DNA from: OCS116 cluster bacterium
GTDB lineage: Bacteria; Pseudomonadota; Alphaproteobacteria; Rhizobiales; OSC116
DNA: 18,583 bases
Assembly: GCA_002402005.2 (NCBI GenBank)
Contig: NVUS02000076.1
Coordinates: 1-18,583 of the forward strand
Direction: 5' to 3'
The notes beneath the pieces were generated by a model. That model had not been told where the DNA came from, ran no database searches, and saw nothing but the letters and a program-made list of their open reading frames with translations. Below, piece by piece: positions 12,908 through 18,583 of the stretch. Position 1 is the first letter of the stretch; each line of letters starts with the position of its first letter. The translations under genes were made by a program, and so were the position numbers.

Positions 12908-14065
12908 CTAGTCGGCTTTTTTTGCGGTGGTGAAAATTGCGGGGGTGGCGGCCTCGTTGGCTTCTATATATATGCTCTGGCTTGGGAACGCGAAATCAGT
13001 ACCAGCATCGGCAATAATTTGTTTGATCTCGTAAGCGAAATTCTCTTTAATCTCTAGCCACTTACCCCAATCTGTCGTGTGGGTGAAACAATAGATCATC
13101 AGGTCTATGCTACTATCGTTGAAACTATCTATGCGCACGAATAATGAGCAGGCTGGTGGGTTTACAAATTCGTCATTATTTAGCAAATAACTTTCGATAT
13201 TCTGTCGCACCTCGGCCAATTGCGCGGTTGTGCTGCTATAGACCAGGCCAATTTTCCAATAGATTCGACGATTCGTCATTTGGGAATAATTGATCAGCGC
13301 TTTATCGGCCAAGGCGCTATTGGGTACAAATACTGGCGCTTTGTCGAAACGTCTGATTTTGGTTGAGCGAAAGCCGATATTTTCGACCGTGCCTTCGACC
13401 ACGCCTTCAATTTGTACCCAGTCGCCATGGGCTAAACGTTTTTCGGACATGATGGTCAAGCTGGCGATTAGGTTTTTGAACAGGTCTTGTGCGCCTAAGG
13501 CCACGGCGACACCGATGAGGCCGAAACTGGCAATGATGGGGGCGACTTTAATGCCCCACAATTCGAGGATTGTTGCCGCGCCCATGGCCAGCACAACCAC
13601 CCGCAAGGCTTTAAACAGCCAATCAAACAATTCTTTGGTGAAGAATTTCTGCACTGGGTTTAAGATGAGCGCAATGGGAACTAAGATGACGTTTAATGCC
13701 CAGAAAATATCAATAACAATTAGGCTTTGCACGATATTATCAAATAACGCACCTGTGTCACCAGACAGGCCAAGATATTTGACTGAGGCGAATATACCAA
13801 ATATCATCGGTAATAAATGTAATGGGCCATCCAGTGCATCTATCACCGCGTCATCGACTTTATTTTTGGTGCGTTTGGCCATGCCTTTGAGCCGTTTGAT
13901 GATGAAACGGGCGAATAGATCGCGCAATAAATAAGAGCCAGTGAGAATGAGCAGGGTGATGCCGATGGTGGATAGGCTGATGCCAAACACGCCATAATCC
14001 CAAACTTTTTCGATCCGCTGCCAAAATTCGGTGAAATATGTGCTGATTTCTGCTAAATCCATCAT
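12908..14065 (-). CDS. MscS-type mechanosensitive channel
   Basis: This 385-residue protein has several N-terminal transmembrane helices (about 33-50, 82-100, 112-135, 152-172) before the pore-lining helix and the MscS beta domain. The core is VAPIIASFGLIGVAVALGAQDLFKNLIASLTIMSEKRLAHGDWVQIEGVVEGTVENIGFRSTKIRRFDKAPVFVPNS, about residues 174-250, split here by no gap. The GxxAxALGAQD and GDWV motifs are typical. Such channels release solutes upon hypo-osmotic shock. The protein is longer than E. coli MscS (286 residues) because of extra N-terminal helices and resembles YnaI/YbdG-type members. It starts with two Met codons in a row, 20 bp after the prfC stop, so it is probably the second gene of a prfC operon. 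Confidence 0.93.
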   Translation of the reverse strand: MMDLAEISTYFTEFWQRIEKVWDYGVFGISLSTIGITLLILTGSYLLRDLFARFIIKRLKGMAKRTKNKVDDAVIDALDGPLHLLPMIFGIFASVKYLGLSGDTGALFDNIVQSLIVIDIFWALNVILVPIALILNPVQKFFTKELFDWLFKALRVVVLAMGAATILELWGIKVAPIIASFGLIGVAVALGAQDLFKNLIASLTIMSEKRLAHGDWVQIEGVVEGTVENIGFRSTKIRRFDKAPVFVPNSALADKALINYSQMTNRRIYWKIGLVYSSTTAQLAEVRQNIESYLLNNDEFVNPPACSLFVRIDSFNDSSIDLMIYCFTHTTDWGKWLEIKENFAYEIKQIIADAGTDFAFPSQSIYIEANEAATPAIFTTAKKAD

Positions 14066-14085
14066 CTTGCCTTTATGGTTTGCCT

Positions 14086-15648
14086 TTAATGCCGCTCTTT
14101 AATGGCTTTAAATTTAATGTCTGGCCATTTGTCTTCGGTATAGCCCATTTCCCAGGCGCTTTTGCCCAAAAATACTGGCGAGCCATCACGGTCATTGGCC
14201 ATGTTGAGGCGGTTGTCGCTCATAAATTTGTCGAGCATTTTCTCATCTTCACATTCAATCCATTTGGCGCTGCTAAATGGTGATGCCTCGAATTTAGCAT
14301 CAATTTTATACTCATCTTTAATGCGTTGTGCCAACACTTCGATTTGCAGCCGGCCAACCACACCAACGGTGAGATGCGCGCCAATTTGTGGTGCAAACAA
14401 TTGAATGACACCCTCTTCGGACAGGCTTTCGAGTGCTTTTTTAAGATGTTTGGCTTTCATTGGATCATCGGGGCGGATGCGTTCTAGAATTTCGGGTGCG
14501 AAATTAGGTAGGCCGATATATTTAATGTTTTCGCCTTCGTTGAGTGTATCGCCAACCCGTATGGTGCCGTGGTTGGGAATGCCGATAATGTCGCCACCAT
14601 AAGCCTCATCGACCAGCTCACGATCTTGGGCGAAGAAAAGAATGGGGTTTTGCACGCTGATGGTTTTGCCGGTTGACAGCTTGAGCTTCATGCCGCGTTT
14701 AAACTTGCCTGAAACCAAGCGCACAAAGGCCACGCGATCGCGGTGGTTGGCATCCATATTGGCTTGCACTTTAAATACAAAGCCACTGACTTTGTTTTCG
14801 GTGGCCACCACAATGCGTTTGTCGGTTGGGCGGGGTTGTGGTGCGGGGGCGAATTGCTCCAATGCATTGAGTAGATCGGTAACGCCAATCTGTTTGAGCG
14901 CAGAGCCAAAGAATACCGGGGTTAAATGGCCTTCGCGGAAGCTCTGCATGTCAAATGGTTTGCAGGCTTCGCGGATCAGCTCAATTTCATATTCGGCTTG
15001 TTCCCATGTTTCGGGCTCAACCATGCTTTCGATTTGTGATTTTTCAACACGTTCGGAAAAACTGAAATCTTCGCTGTCAATCGGCGTCATTTGGTCGGTG
15101 GTTAAATCGTAAATGCCTTGCAACCGTTTGCCCATGCCAACCGGCCAACTCATTGGTGTGACGTCGAGCGCCAAACTGTCGGCAATCTCATCCATCAGAC
15201 CAAACGGGTCTAGCCCCTCGCGGTCGACTTTATTGATGAAGGTGATGATGGGAATGTCACGTAGGCGGCAAACCTCTAGCAATTTACGGGTTTGGGCTTC
15301 GATGCCTTTGGCTACATCAATCACCATGATGGCGGCATCGGCAGCGGTCAATGTGCGGTAGGTATCTTCGGAGAAATCTTCATGGCCGGGCGTATCTAAT
15401 AGATTGAATATGCAATCTTTATAGGTGAAGGTCATGGCAGCGGAAGTGACCGAAATGCCACGTTCTTGCTCAATTTTCATCCAATCTGAACGGGCGCGGC
15501 GGCGCTCGCCACGGGCTTTGACTTGGCCGGCCAAATGGATGGCGCCACTCATATGCAGTAGGTTTTCGGTTAACGTGGTTTTACCCGCATCGGGATGGGA
15601 GATAATCGCAAAGGTACGGCGGCGATTAATTTCATGTTCTAATGTCAT
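14086..15648 (-). CDS. prfC: Peptide chain release factor 3 (RF3)
   Basis: RF3 is the GTPase that recycles RF1 and RF2 from the ribosome after peptide release. With the ATG at 15648 the protein has 520 residues, close to the 529 of E. coli RF3, and begins MTLEHEINRRRTFAIISHPDAGKTTLTENLL. The GTPase motifs are SHPDAGKTT (17-25), the switch region ERGISVTSAAM (62-72), DTPGH (85-89) and NKVDRE (139-144). The SHPDAGKTT P-loop separates RF3 from EF-G. Other in-frame starts are an ATG at 15654 and a GTG at 15723; none has a clear Shine-Dalgarno, so the start is chosen by homology. The MscS-type gene follows after 20 bp. Confidence 0.93.
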   Translation of the reverse strand: MTLEHEINRRRTFAIISHPDAGKTTLTENLLHMSGAIHLAGQVKARGERRRARSDWMKIEQERGISVTSAAMTFTYKDCIFNLLDTPGHEDFSEDTYRTLTAADAAIMVIDVAKGIEAQTRKLLEVCRLRDIPIITFINKVDREGLDPFGLMDEIADSLALDVTPMSWPVGMGKRLQGIYDLTTDQMTPIDSEDFSFSERVEKSQIESMVEPETWEQAEYEIELIREACKPFDMQSFREGHLTPVFFGSALKQIGVTDLLNALEQFAPAPQPRPTDKRIVVATENKVSGFVFKVQANMDANHRDRVAFVRLVSGKFKRGMKLKLSTGKTISVQNPILFFAQDRELVDEAYGGDIIGIPNHGTIRVGDTLNEGENIKYIGLPNFAPEILERIRPDDPMKAKHLKKALESLSEEGVIQLFAPQIGAHLTVGVVGRLQIEVLAQRIKDEYKIDAKFEASPFSSAKWIECEDEKMLDKFMSDNRLNMANDRDGSPVFLGKSAWEMGYTEDKWPDIKFKAIKERH

Positions 15649-15726
15649 ATTCATGGCTTTGCAGCTGATTTTAAGTTGACTGTTTAGAGCATTAAAATTA
15701 GCAAATTGCAAGGCTTTTGCCACCTC

Positions 15727-15735
15727 TATATAGCA
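15727..15735 (-). promoter_or_regulatory. Possible extended -10 promoter of prfC
   Basis: On the reverse strand, TGCTATATA at 15735-15727 fits an extended -10 element. It directly follows the terminator hairpin of the upstream lipoprotein gene, whose stem would occupy the -35 zone. Transcription would start near 15720, about 70 bp before the chosen ATG. This also argues against the GTG start at 15723. Confidence 0.35.
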
Positions 15736-15763
15736 AAACGGCAGCTCTTACGAACTGCCGTTT
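15735..15763 (-). terminator. Intrinsic terminator downstream of the alanine-rich lipoprotein gene
   Basis: On the reverse strand, AAACGGCAGTTC pairs with GAGCTGCCGTTT over 12 positions with one T/G wobble around a GTAA tetraloop (15748-15751), followed by TTTT. It lies 23 bp after the lipoprotein stop. The T-tract is short, so termination may be partial, but the GC-rich stem and GNRA loop make it a convincing hairpin. Confidence 0.75.
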
Positions 15764-15785
15764 GACTTAGGATTGTGAAGCTGAA

Positions 15786-16241
15786 TTATTGGCTTGGGGT
15801 TTCGGTTGTGGTATCTTGATTGCCACTTAATGCGTTGGCAGCGTCTTTCATCGCGTCACCAGCTTTATTCATCGTATCGGCTGCCATGGTTTTGGCTTTT
15901 TCTGCCGCATCTTTGGCCATTTGTTCGGCTTTTTCAGTAGCTTCTGCGGCCATTGCTTTGGTTTTTTCGGCAGCTTCTGCGGCCATGGTTTTGGCTTTCT
16001 CTGCAGTTTCGGCCGCTAGCTTTTCGGCATCTTTGGCGACTTGAGCGGCAGCTTGCTTGGCTTTGTCGGCGGCTTCGGAAGCTAATTTTGCCGCGTCTTG
16101 TTCGACTTTAGCGGCGTCTTGCTTCACTTCGGCAGCTTTTTCTTGCACTTGAACGGCTTTTTCGGCGGCCTTTTTATCATCGCAAGCGGTGAGGGCAAAT
16201 AAAGCACTGACGGCAGTGAGGGTGAGGAATAATTTTTTCAT
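15786..16241 (-). CDS. Alanine-rich 11-mer-repeat lipoprotein
   Basis: This 151-residue protein begins with a lipoprotein signal peptide, MKKLFLTLTAVSALFALTAC, so the mature form starts at Cys20 with DD next to it. The mature part is almost entirely Ala, Lys, Glu, Asp, Gln, Thr and Met and is organised in 11-residue units from about residue 48 to 135 (for example EKAKTMAAEAA, EKTKAMAAEAT, EKAEQMAKDAA, EKAKTMAADTM). An 11-residue period is typical of LEA group 3 and apolipoprotein-like amphipathic helices. The C-terminus is polar (GNQDTTTETPSQ). It probably forms a long helix or coiled coil in the periplasm, anchored by its lipid. The role is unknown; envelope stress or spacer functions are guesses. 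AAAGGTG precedes the ATG and a terminator follows, so it looks like a single-gene unit. Confidence 0.85.
   Translation of the reverse strand: MKKLFLTLTAVSALFALTACDDKKAAEKAVQVQEKAAEVKQDAAKVEQDAAKLASEAADKAKQAAAQVAKDAEKLAAETAEKAKTMAAEAAEKTKAMAAEATEKAEQMAKDAAEKAKTMAADTMNKAGDAMKDAANALSGNQDTTTETPSQ
15837..16067 (-). repeat. Degenerate 33-bp tandem repeat in the lipoprotein gene
   Basis: Seven consecutive 33-bp units encode residues 59-135 in strict 11-residue register; an eighth, weaker unit precedes them. The middle units (residues 81-124) are also very similar at DNA level, with CCATGGTTTTGGCTTT-like blocks recurring on the plus strand. This suggests growth by duplication and makes copy-number variation likely. 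Confidence 0.75.
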
Positions 16242-16342
16242 GAGAACACCTTTATGAGATCATGTTAATTTCGAGACGTTTATGAGCCTTGAATATGGCA
16301 AGATAAAGGCTTTTGAAATTAGACATTAGAACCAATAGATGT

Positions 16343-18160
16343 TTAGCCGTCCAAATTTTCTTGTTTGGCGAGTAGATCAATCCACTCTTCTTCCATCTTT
16401 TCTAGTTCGGATTTTTTATGTTCGAGTTTTTTGGCCAATTTGGAAAATTCTGTTGGTTGTTTTTCATAAAAGCCGGGTTTTTCAAGGTCTTTTGTGATTT
16501 TTGTGATCACCTGCTCGGTTTTTGGCACCAATTCATCCAGCTCTTTTAAGCGGAAGCTATCTTTAAACGACATTTTTTCGCTTTTGGCTGGGGCTTGATA
16601 AGCCGCAACGGTTTTTGGCTTTTCGACCGGTTTCATTTCGGCGGTGGTTTGGCGTTTGATTTCGGAATTGATTTGCTCTTGCGCTTCGCTATAACCGCCG
16701 GCATATTCGATAATTTTGCCATTGCCATGCATAAATATGGTCGAGCTGACCACGGCGTCTAAAAACGCTCTGTCATGGCTGATCAGGATGATTGTGCCGT
16801 CATAATTGGCCAATAGGCCTTCGAGTAGCTCTAGAGTTTCTAGATCCAAATCATTGGTTGGTTCGTCCAAAATCAGTAGATTTGTGGGATTGGCGAAGGC
16901 CTTGGCGAATAGCAAACGACATTGCTCGCCACCTGACAATGAGTTAATCGGTTGTCTGATCTGCTCGGGGCTGAATAGGAAATCTTTAAGATAAGCCACA
17001 ATATTTTTGGGCCGGCCATGCACCATTATCTGATCGCCGCCTTCGGGCGCCAATACATCACGCACCCGTTTGACGCCTTTTAAATCGTCGCGCGATTGGC
17101 TGATATAGGTTTTGGTGAGGTTGGTGCCATGTTCGATTTTGCCAGAATCTGGCTGCATTTCGCCAATCAGGATTTTGAGCAAGGTTGATTTGCCGACGCC
17201 GTTTGGCCCGACAATGGCGATGCGATCACGACGGTTAACGCGGATTGAAAAATTATCAATCAGGCATTTTTCGGCTGCGCCTTCGCCCAATGTTTTGCTG
17301 ATATTGGTGGCTTCAATCACCATGAGGCCAGAGGCATTGCCGGAGGCCAATTTGGCATTGGCATTGCCTTTTTGTTTGATATATTTTGATTTTTCGGCAC
17401 GTAGGGCTTGTAGGGCGCGCATTCGGCCCTCGTCACGTGTGCGTCTAGCTTTGATGCCTTTTTTAGACCAAATGGTTTCGGCTTCAATGTTTTTATCTAG
17501 CTTACGTTGGATTTCGGCTTCATCTGACAAGACGTTTTCTTGCCATTGTGAAAACTCGGTGAAGCTTTTTTTCATCATGTGGCCGCGTGTGCGGTCGATC
17601 CAAAATACGTGATTACTGACATTGCCAAGGAAGGCTCTATCATGGCTGACGAAAATAATGGTTGAGCGTAATTTGGTTAGTTTTTTCTCTAACCAGCCGA
17701 TTGACTCAATGTCCAAATGGTTGGTCGGTTCGTCTAAGATTAAAATATCTGGGTCGGTGTAAAAACTGCGGATCAGTGCAGCTTTGCGGGCTTCGCCGCC
17801 TGACAGGCTGTTAATGTTGCGCGTGCTATCAAGCTTAAGCTCATCTAACCATGCATAGACCTTATAGTCTAGATCTGGATCCATGTCATCGGTGATGAAT
17901 TCGAAGATTGTTTCATATTTGCTTAGATCGGGCACTTGCTCGAGCATGCTGTAGGTCAGGCCTGGCTGATGAAATAATGTGCCTTCATCGACATCGATCT
18001 GTTTGCTGATTAGTTTTAGCAATGTCGACTTGCCGCAGCCGTTGCGGCCGACAATGGCCATTTTCATGCCTTGATTGATTGATAGGTTGAGCTGGTTAAA
18101 CAATATACCATCGCCGCCACCCAGAACGATATTTTGCATTGTGACTTGTGCTTTTGACAT
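16343..18160 (-). CDS. uup: ABC-F family ATPase, Uup type
   Basis: This 605-residue protein has two ABC cassettes and no membrane segment, the ABC-F layout; such proteins act on ribosomes. Cassette 1 has Walker A GRNGCGKS (38-45), signature LSGGE (119-123), Walker B LILDEPTNHLD (140-150) and SHDRAFL (172-178). The inter-domain linker contains KKGIKARRTRDEGRMRALQALR (about 233-254), typical of Uup. Cassette 2 has GPNGVGKS (318-325), LSGGE (408-412), LILDEPTNDLD (429-439) and SHDRAFL (461-467). Both catalytic Glu residues are present. A C-terminal extension from about 515 carries a helical hairpin (FRLKELDELVPKTEQVITKITKDLE and KLAKKLEHKKSELEKMEEEW), the coiled-coil DNA-binding domain of Uup. 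Uup is linked to ribosome function and low transposon excision in E. coli. It has its own likely promoter (18193-18221). Confidence 0.93.
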   Translation of the reverse strand: MSKAQVTMQNIVLGGGDGILFNQLNLSINQGMKMAIVGRNGCGKSTLLKLISKQIDVDEGTLFHQPGLTYSMLEQVPDLSKYETIFEFITDDMDPDLDYKVYAWLDELKLDSTRNINSLSGGEARKAALIRSFYTDPDILILDEPTNHLDIESIGWLEKKLTKLRSTIIFVSHDRAFLGNVSNHVFWIDRTRGHMMKKSFTEFSQWQENVLSDEAEIQRKLDKNIEAETIWSKKGIKARRTRDEGRMRALQALRAEKSKYIKQKGNANAKLASGNASGLMVIEATNISKTLGEGAAEKCLIDNFSIRVNRRDRIAIVGPNGVGKSTLLKILIGEMQPDSGKIEHGTNLTKTYISQSRDDLKGVKRVRDVLAPEGGDQIMVHGRPKNIVAYLKDFLFSPEQIRQPINSLSGGEQCRLLFAKAFANPTNLLILDEPTNDLDLETLELLEGLLANYDGTIILISHDRAFLDAVVSSTIFMHGNGKIIEYAGGYSEAQEQINSEIKRQTTAEMKPVEKPKTVAAYQAPAKSEKMSFKDSFRLKELDELVPKTEQVITKITKDLEKPGFYEKQPTEFSKLAKKLEHKKSELEKMEEEWIDLLAKQENLDG

Positions 18161-18192
18161 GAAGAGCCTGAATTTGAGAGTGATTTTTGTGC

Positions 18193-18221
18193 AAAATGGC
18201 TTTTATTACACGAAATGTCAA
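18193..18221 (-). promoter_or_regulatory. Likely promoter of the Uup-type gene
   Basis: On the reverse strand a perfect -35 TTGACA (18221-18216) is followed after exactly 17 bp by CATTTT (18198-18193), a 3 of 6 match to the -10. The predicted start near 18186 leaves a leader of about 25 nt before the ATG at 18160. Confidence 0.5.
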
Positions 18222-18252
18222 CATAGAAGGCGTGGATTAACCTGCAGCAAGC

Positions 18253-18583
18253 TTAGTTACCCAAGATGATGATCTGTCCGCTGGCATTGATAAACGCTGA
18301 ATTGCCTTTGCGGCTGCTCACACGGGTGACCTTTTTTGGTTTTTTCGCGCGGATTTTATTGCGTTTGGTGATTTTCTTTTTGGTCACTTTTTTCTTGACG
18401 ACTTTGTTTTTTTGAATGACCTTTTTTTTCTTTTTGACTTTGGTTTTTTTCGCAACTTTGTTTTTCTTGGGTTTTTTTGCGATTTTTATTTTGGGGCGTT
18501 TCAGTGGTTTGCTGACCTTAAAGCCATTGCGAAGGCCTTTGCCAATTTTTTTGCCGTTTAAGGTGACAATTCCGCCAGCATTA
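18253..18583 (-). CDS. Lysine-rich protein, C-terminal fragment, function unknown
   Basis: The reverse strand is open from the window edge to a TAA at 18253-18255, giving the last 109 residues of a protein whose start lies outside. It begins NAGGIVTLNGKKIGKGLRNGFKVSKPLKR, then has about 60 residues dominated by lysine (AKKPKKNK, KVKKKKKV, VVKKKVTKKKITKR), and ends SSRKGNSAFINASGQIIILGN. The two ends are similar to each other (NAGGIVTLNG and NASGQIIILGN), like two beta-strand repeats joined by a basic linker. The basic linker could bind nucleic acid, cell-wall polymers or acidic polysaccharide; none is proven. The gene lies 92 bp upstream of the Uup-type gene on the same strand. I do not recognise the family. 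Confidence 0.65.
   Translation of the reverse strand, partial: NAGGIVTLNGKKIGKGLRNGFKVSKPLKRPKIKIAKKPKKNKVAKKTKVKKKKKVIQKNKVVKKKVTKKKITKRNKIRAKKPKKVTRVSSRKGNSAFINASGQIIILGN

Noticed and set aside
13290..13934. 214-residue open frame opposite the MscS-type gene
   Set aside because: Composition is that of an antisense shadow of a well-supported conserved gene; no recognisable domain.
14642..15112. 156-residue open frame opposite prfC
   Set aside because: Antisense shadow of RF3; several such frames occur there because of codon bias.
15649..15723. Longer prfC start (GTG at 15723)
   Set aside because: It would overlap the predicted transcription start and adds residues absent from known RF3; an ATG start at 15648 or 15654 fits the family.
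15820..16044. Hydrophobic 74-residue open frame on the plus strand opposite the lipoprotein gene
   Set aside because: It is the reverse translation of the Ala/Lys/Glu repeats, giving an artificial Ala/Ser/Phe pattern; the opposite frame has a signal peptide, lipobox and ribosome binding site.
17112..17612. 166-residue open frame opposite the Uup-type gene
   Set aside because: Antisense shadow of the conserved ABC-F coding sequence, with no domain pattern.
1..18583. CRISPR array, tRNA or rRNA, insertion sequence, prophage or toxin-antitoxin genes
   Set aside because: I found no spaced direct repeats, cloverleaf sequences, transposase-like or phage-like proteins; the only candidate mobile feature is the small inverted-repeat block at 7770-7920.

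Overview
The window looks like chromosomal DNA of an alphaproteobacterium, most likely of the order Hyphomicrobiales (Rhizobiales), with fairly low GC and very dense gene packing. The taxonomic call rests on gene content: a MucR/Ros zinc-finger regulator, a stand-alone DnaA-C-like protein followed by a DUF6456 protein, SufE next to a DUF5330 protein, a DUF1491 protein and a DUF1214/DUF1254 pair, all families I know mainly from this group, plus matches to the alphaproteobacterial CtrA box. I see no insertion sequence, phage gene, CRISPR array, tRNA or rRNA. Most of the window is ordinary core chromosome.

Layout. (1) 1-744, minus: msrB and the start of an oligopeptidase B gene (cut by the window edge), probably one operon. 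(2) 972-6864, plus: a complete seven-gene Mrp/Mnh/Pha-type Na+(K+)/H+ antiporter operon, subunits A to G, with overlapping stop/start codons. A full CtrA-box match lies in front of it. (3) 6865-9196, plus: mucR with a terminator, a short intergenic region rich in inverted repeats, then the DnaA-C-like gene translationally coupled to the DUF6456 gene. (4) 9208-10097, minus: sufE and the DUF5330 gene. (5) 10257-11816, plus: DUF1491, DUF1214 and DUF1254 genes, likely one operon. (6) 11819-12806, minus: a predicted lipoprotein and a 67-residue protein with a CtrA-box match upstream. (7) 12908-15648, minus: prfC (release factor 3) and a MscS-type channel, 20 bp apart. (8) 15786-18160, minus: a small alanine-rich lipoprotein built of 11-residue repeats and a Uup-type ABC-F ATPase. 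(9) 18253-18583, minus: the C-terminal end of a very lysine-rich protein of unknown function, cut by the window edge.

Common themes are envelope and ion homeostasis (Mrp antiporter, MscS, two lipoproteins), oxidative and Fe-S maintenance (MsrB, SufE), translation (RF3, ABC-F) and regulation (MucR, DnaA-like protein, CtrA boxes). I found no obvious new multi-gene system. The most interesting unexplained parts are the intergenic region 7690-7941, with an 18-bp perfect inverted repeat overlapping a terminator-like hairpin and nested inside an 11-bp inverted repeat; the altered DNA-reading motif of the DnaA-like protein; a hairpin involving the msrB ribosome binding site; two CtrA boxes; the 11-mer lipoprotein; and the lysine-rich protein with several runs of seven or eight A.
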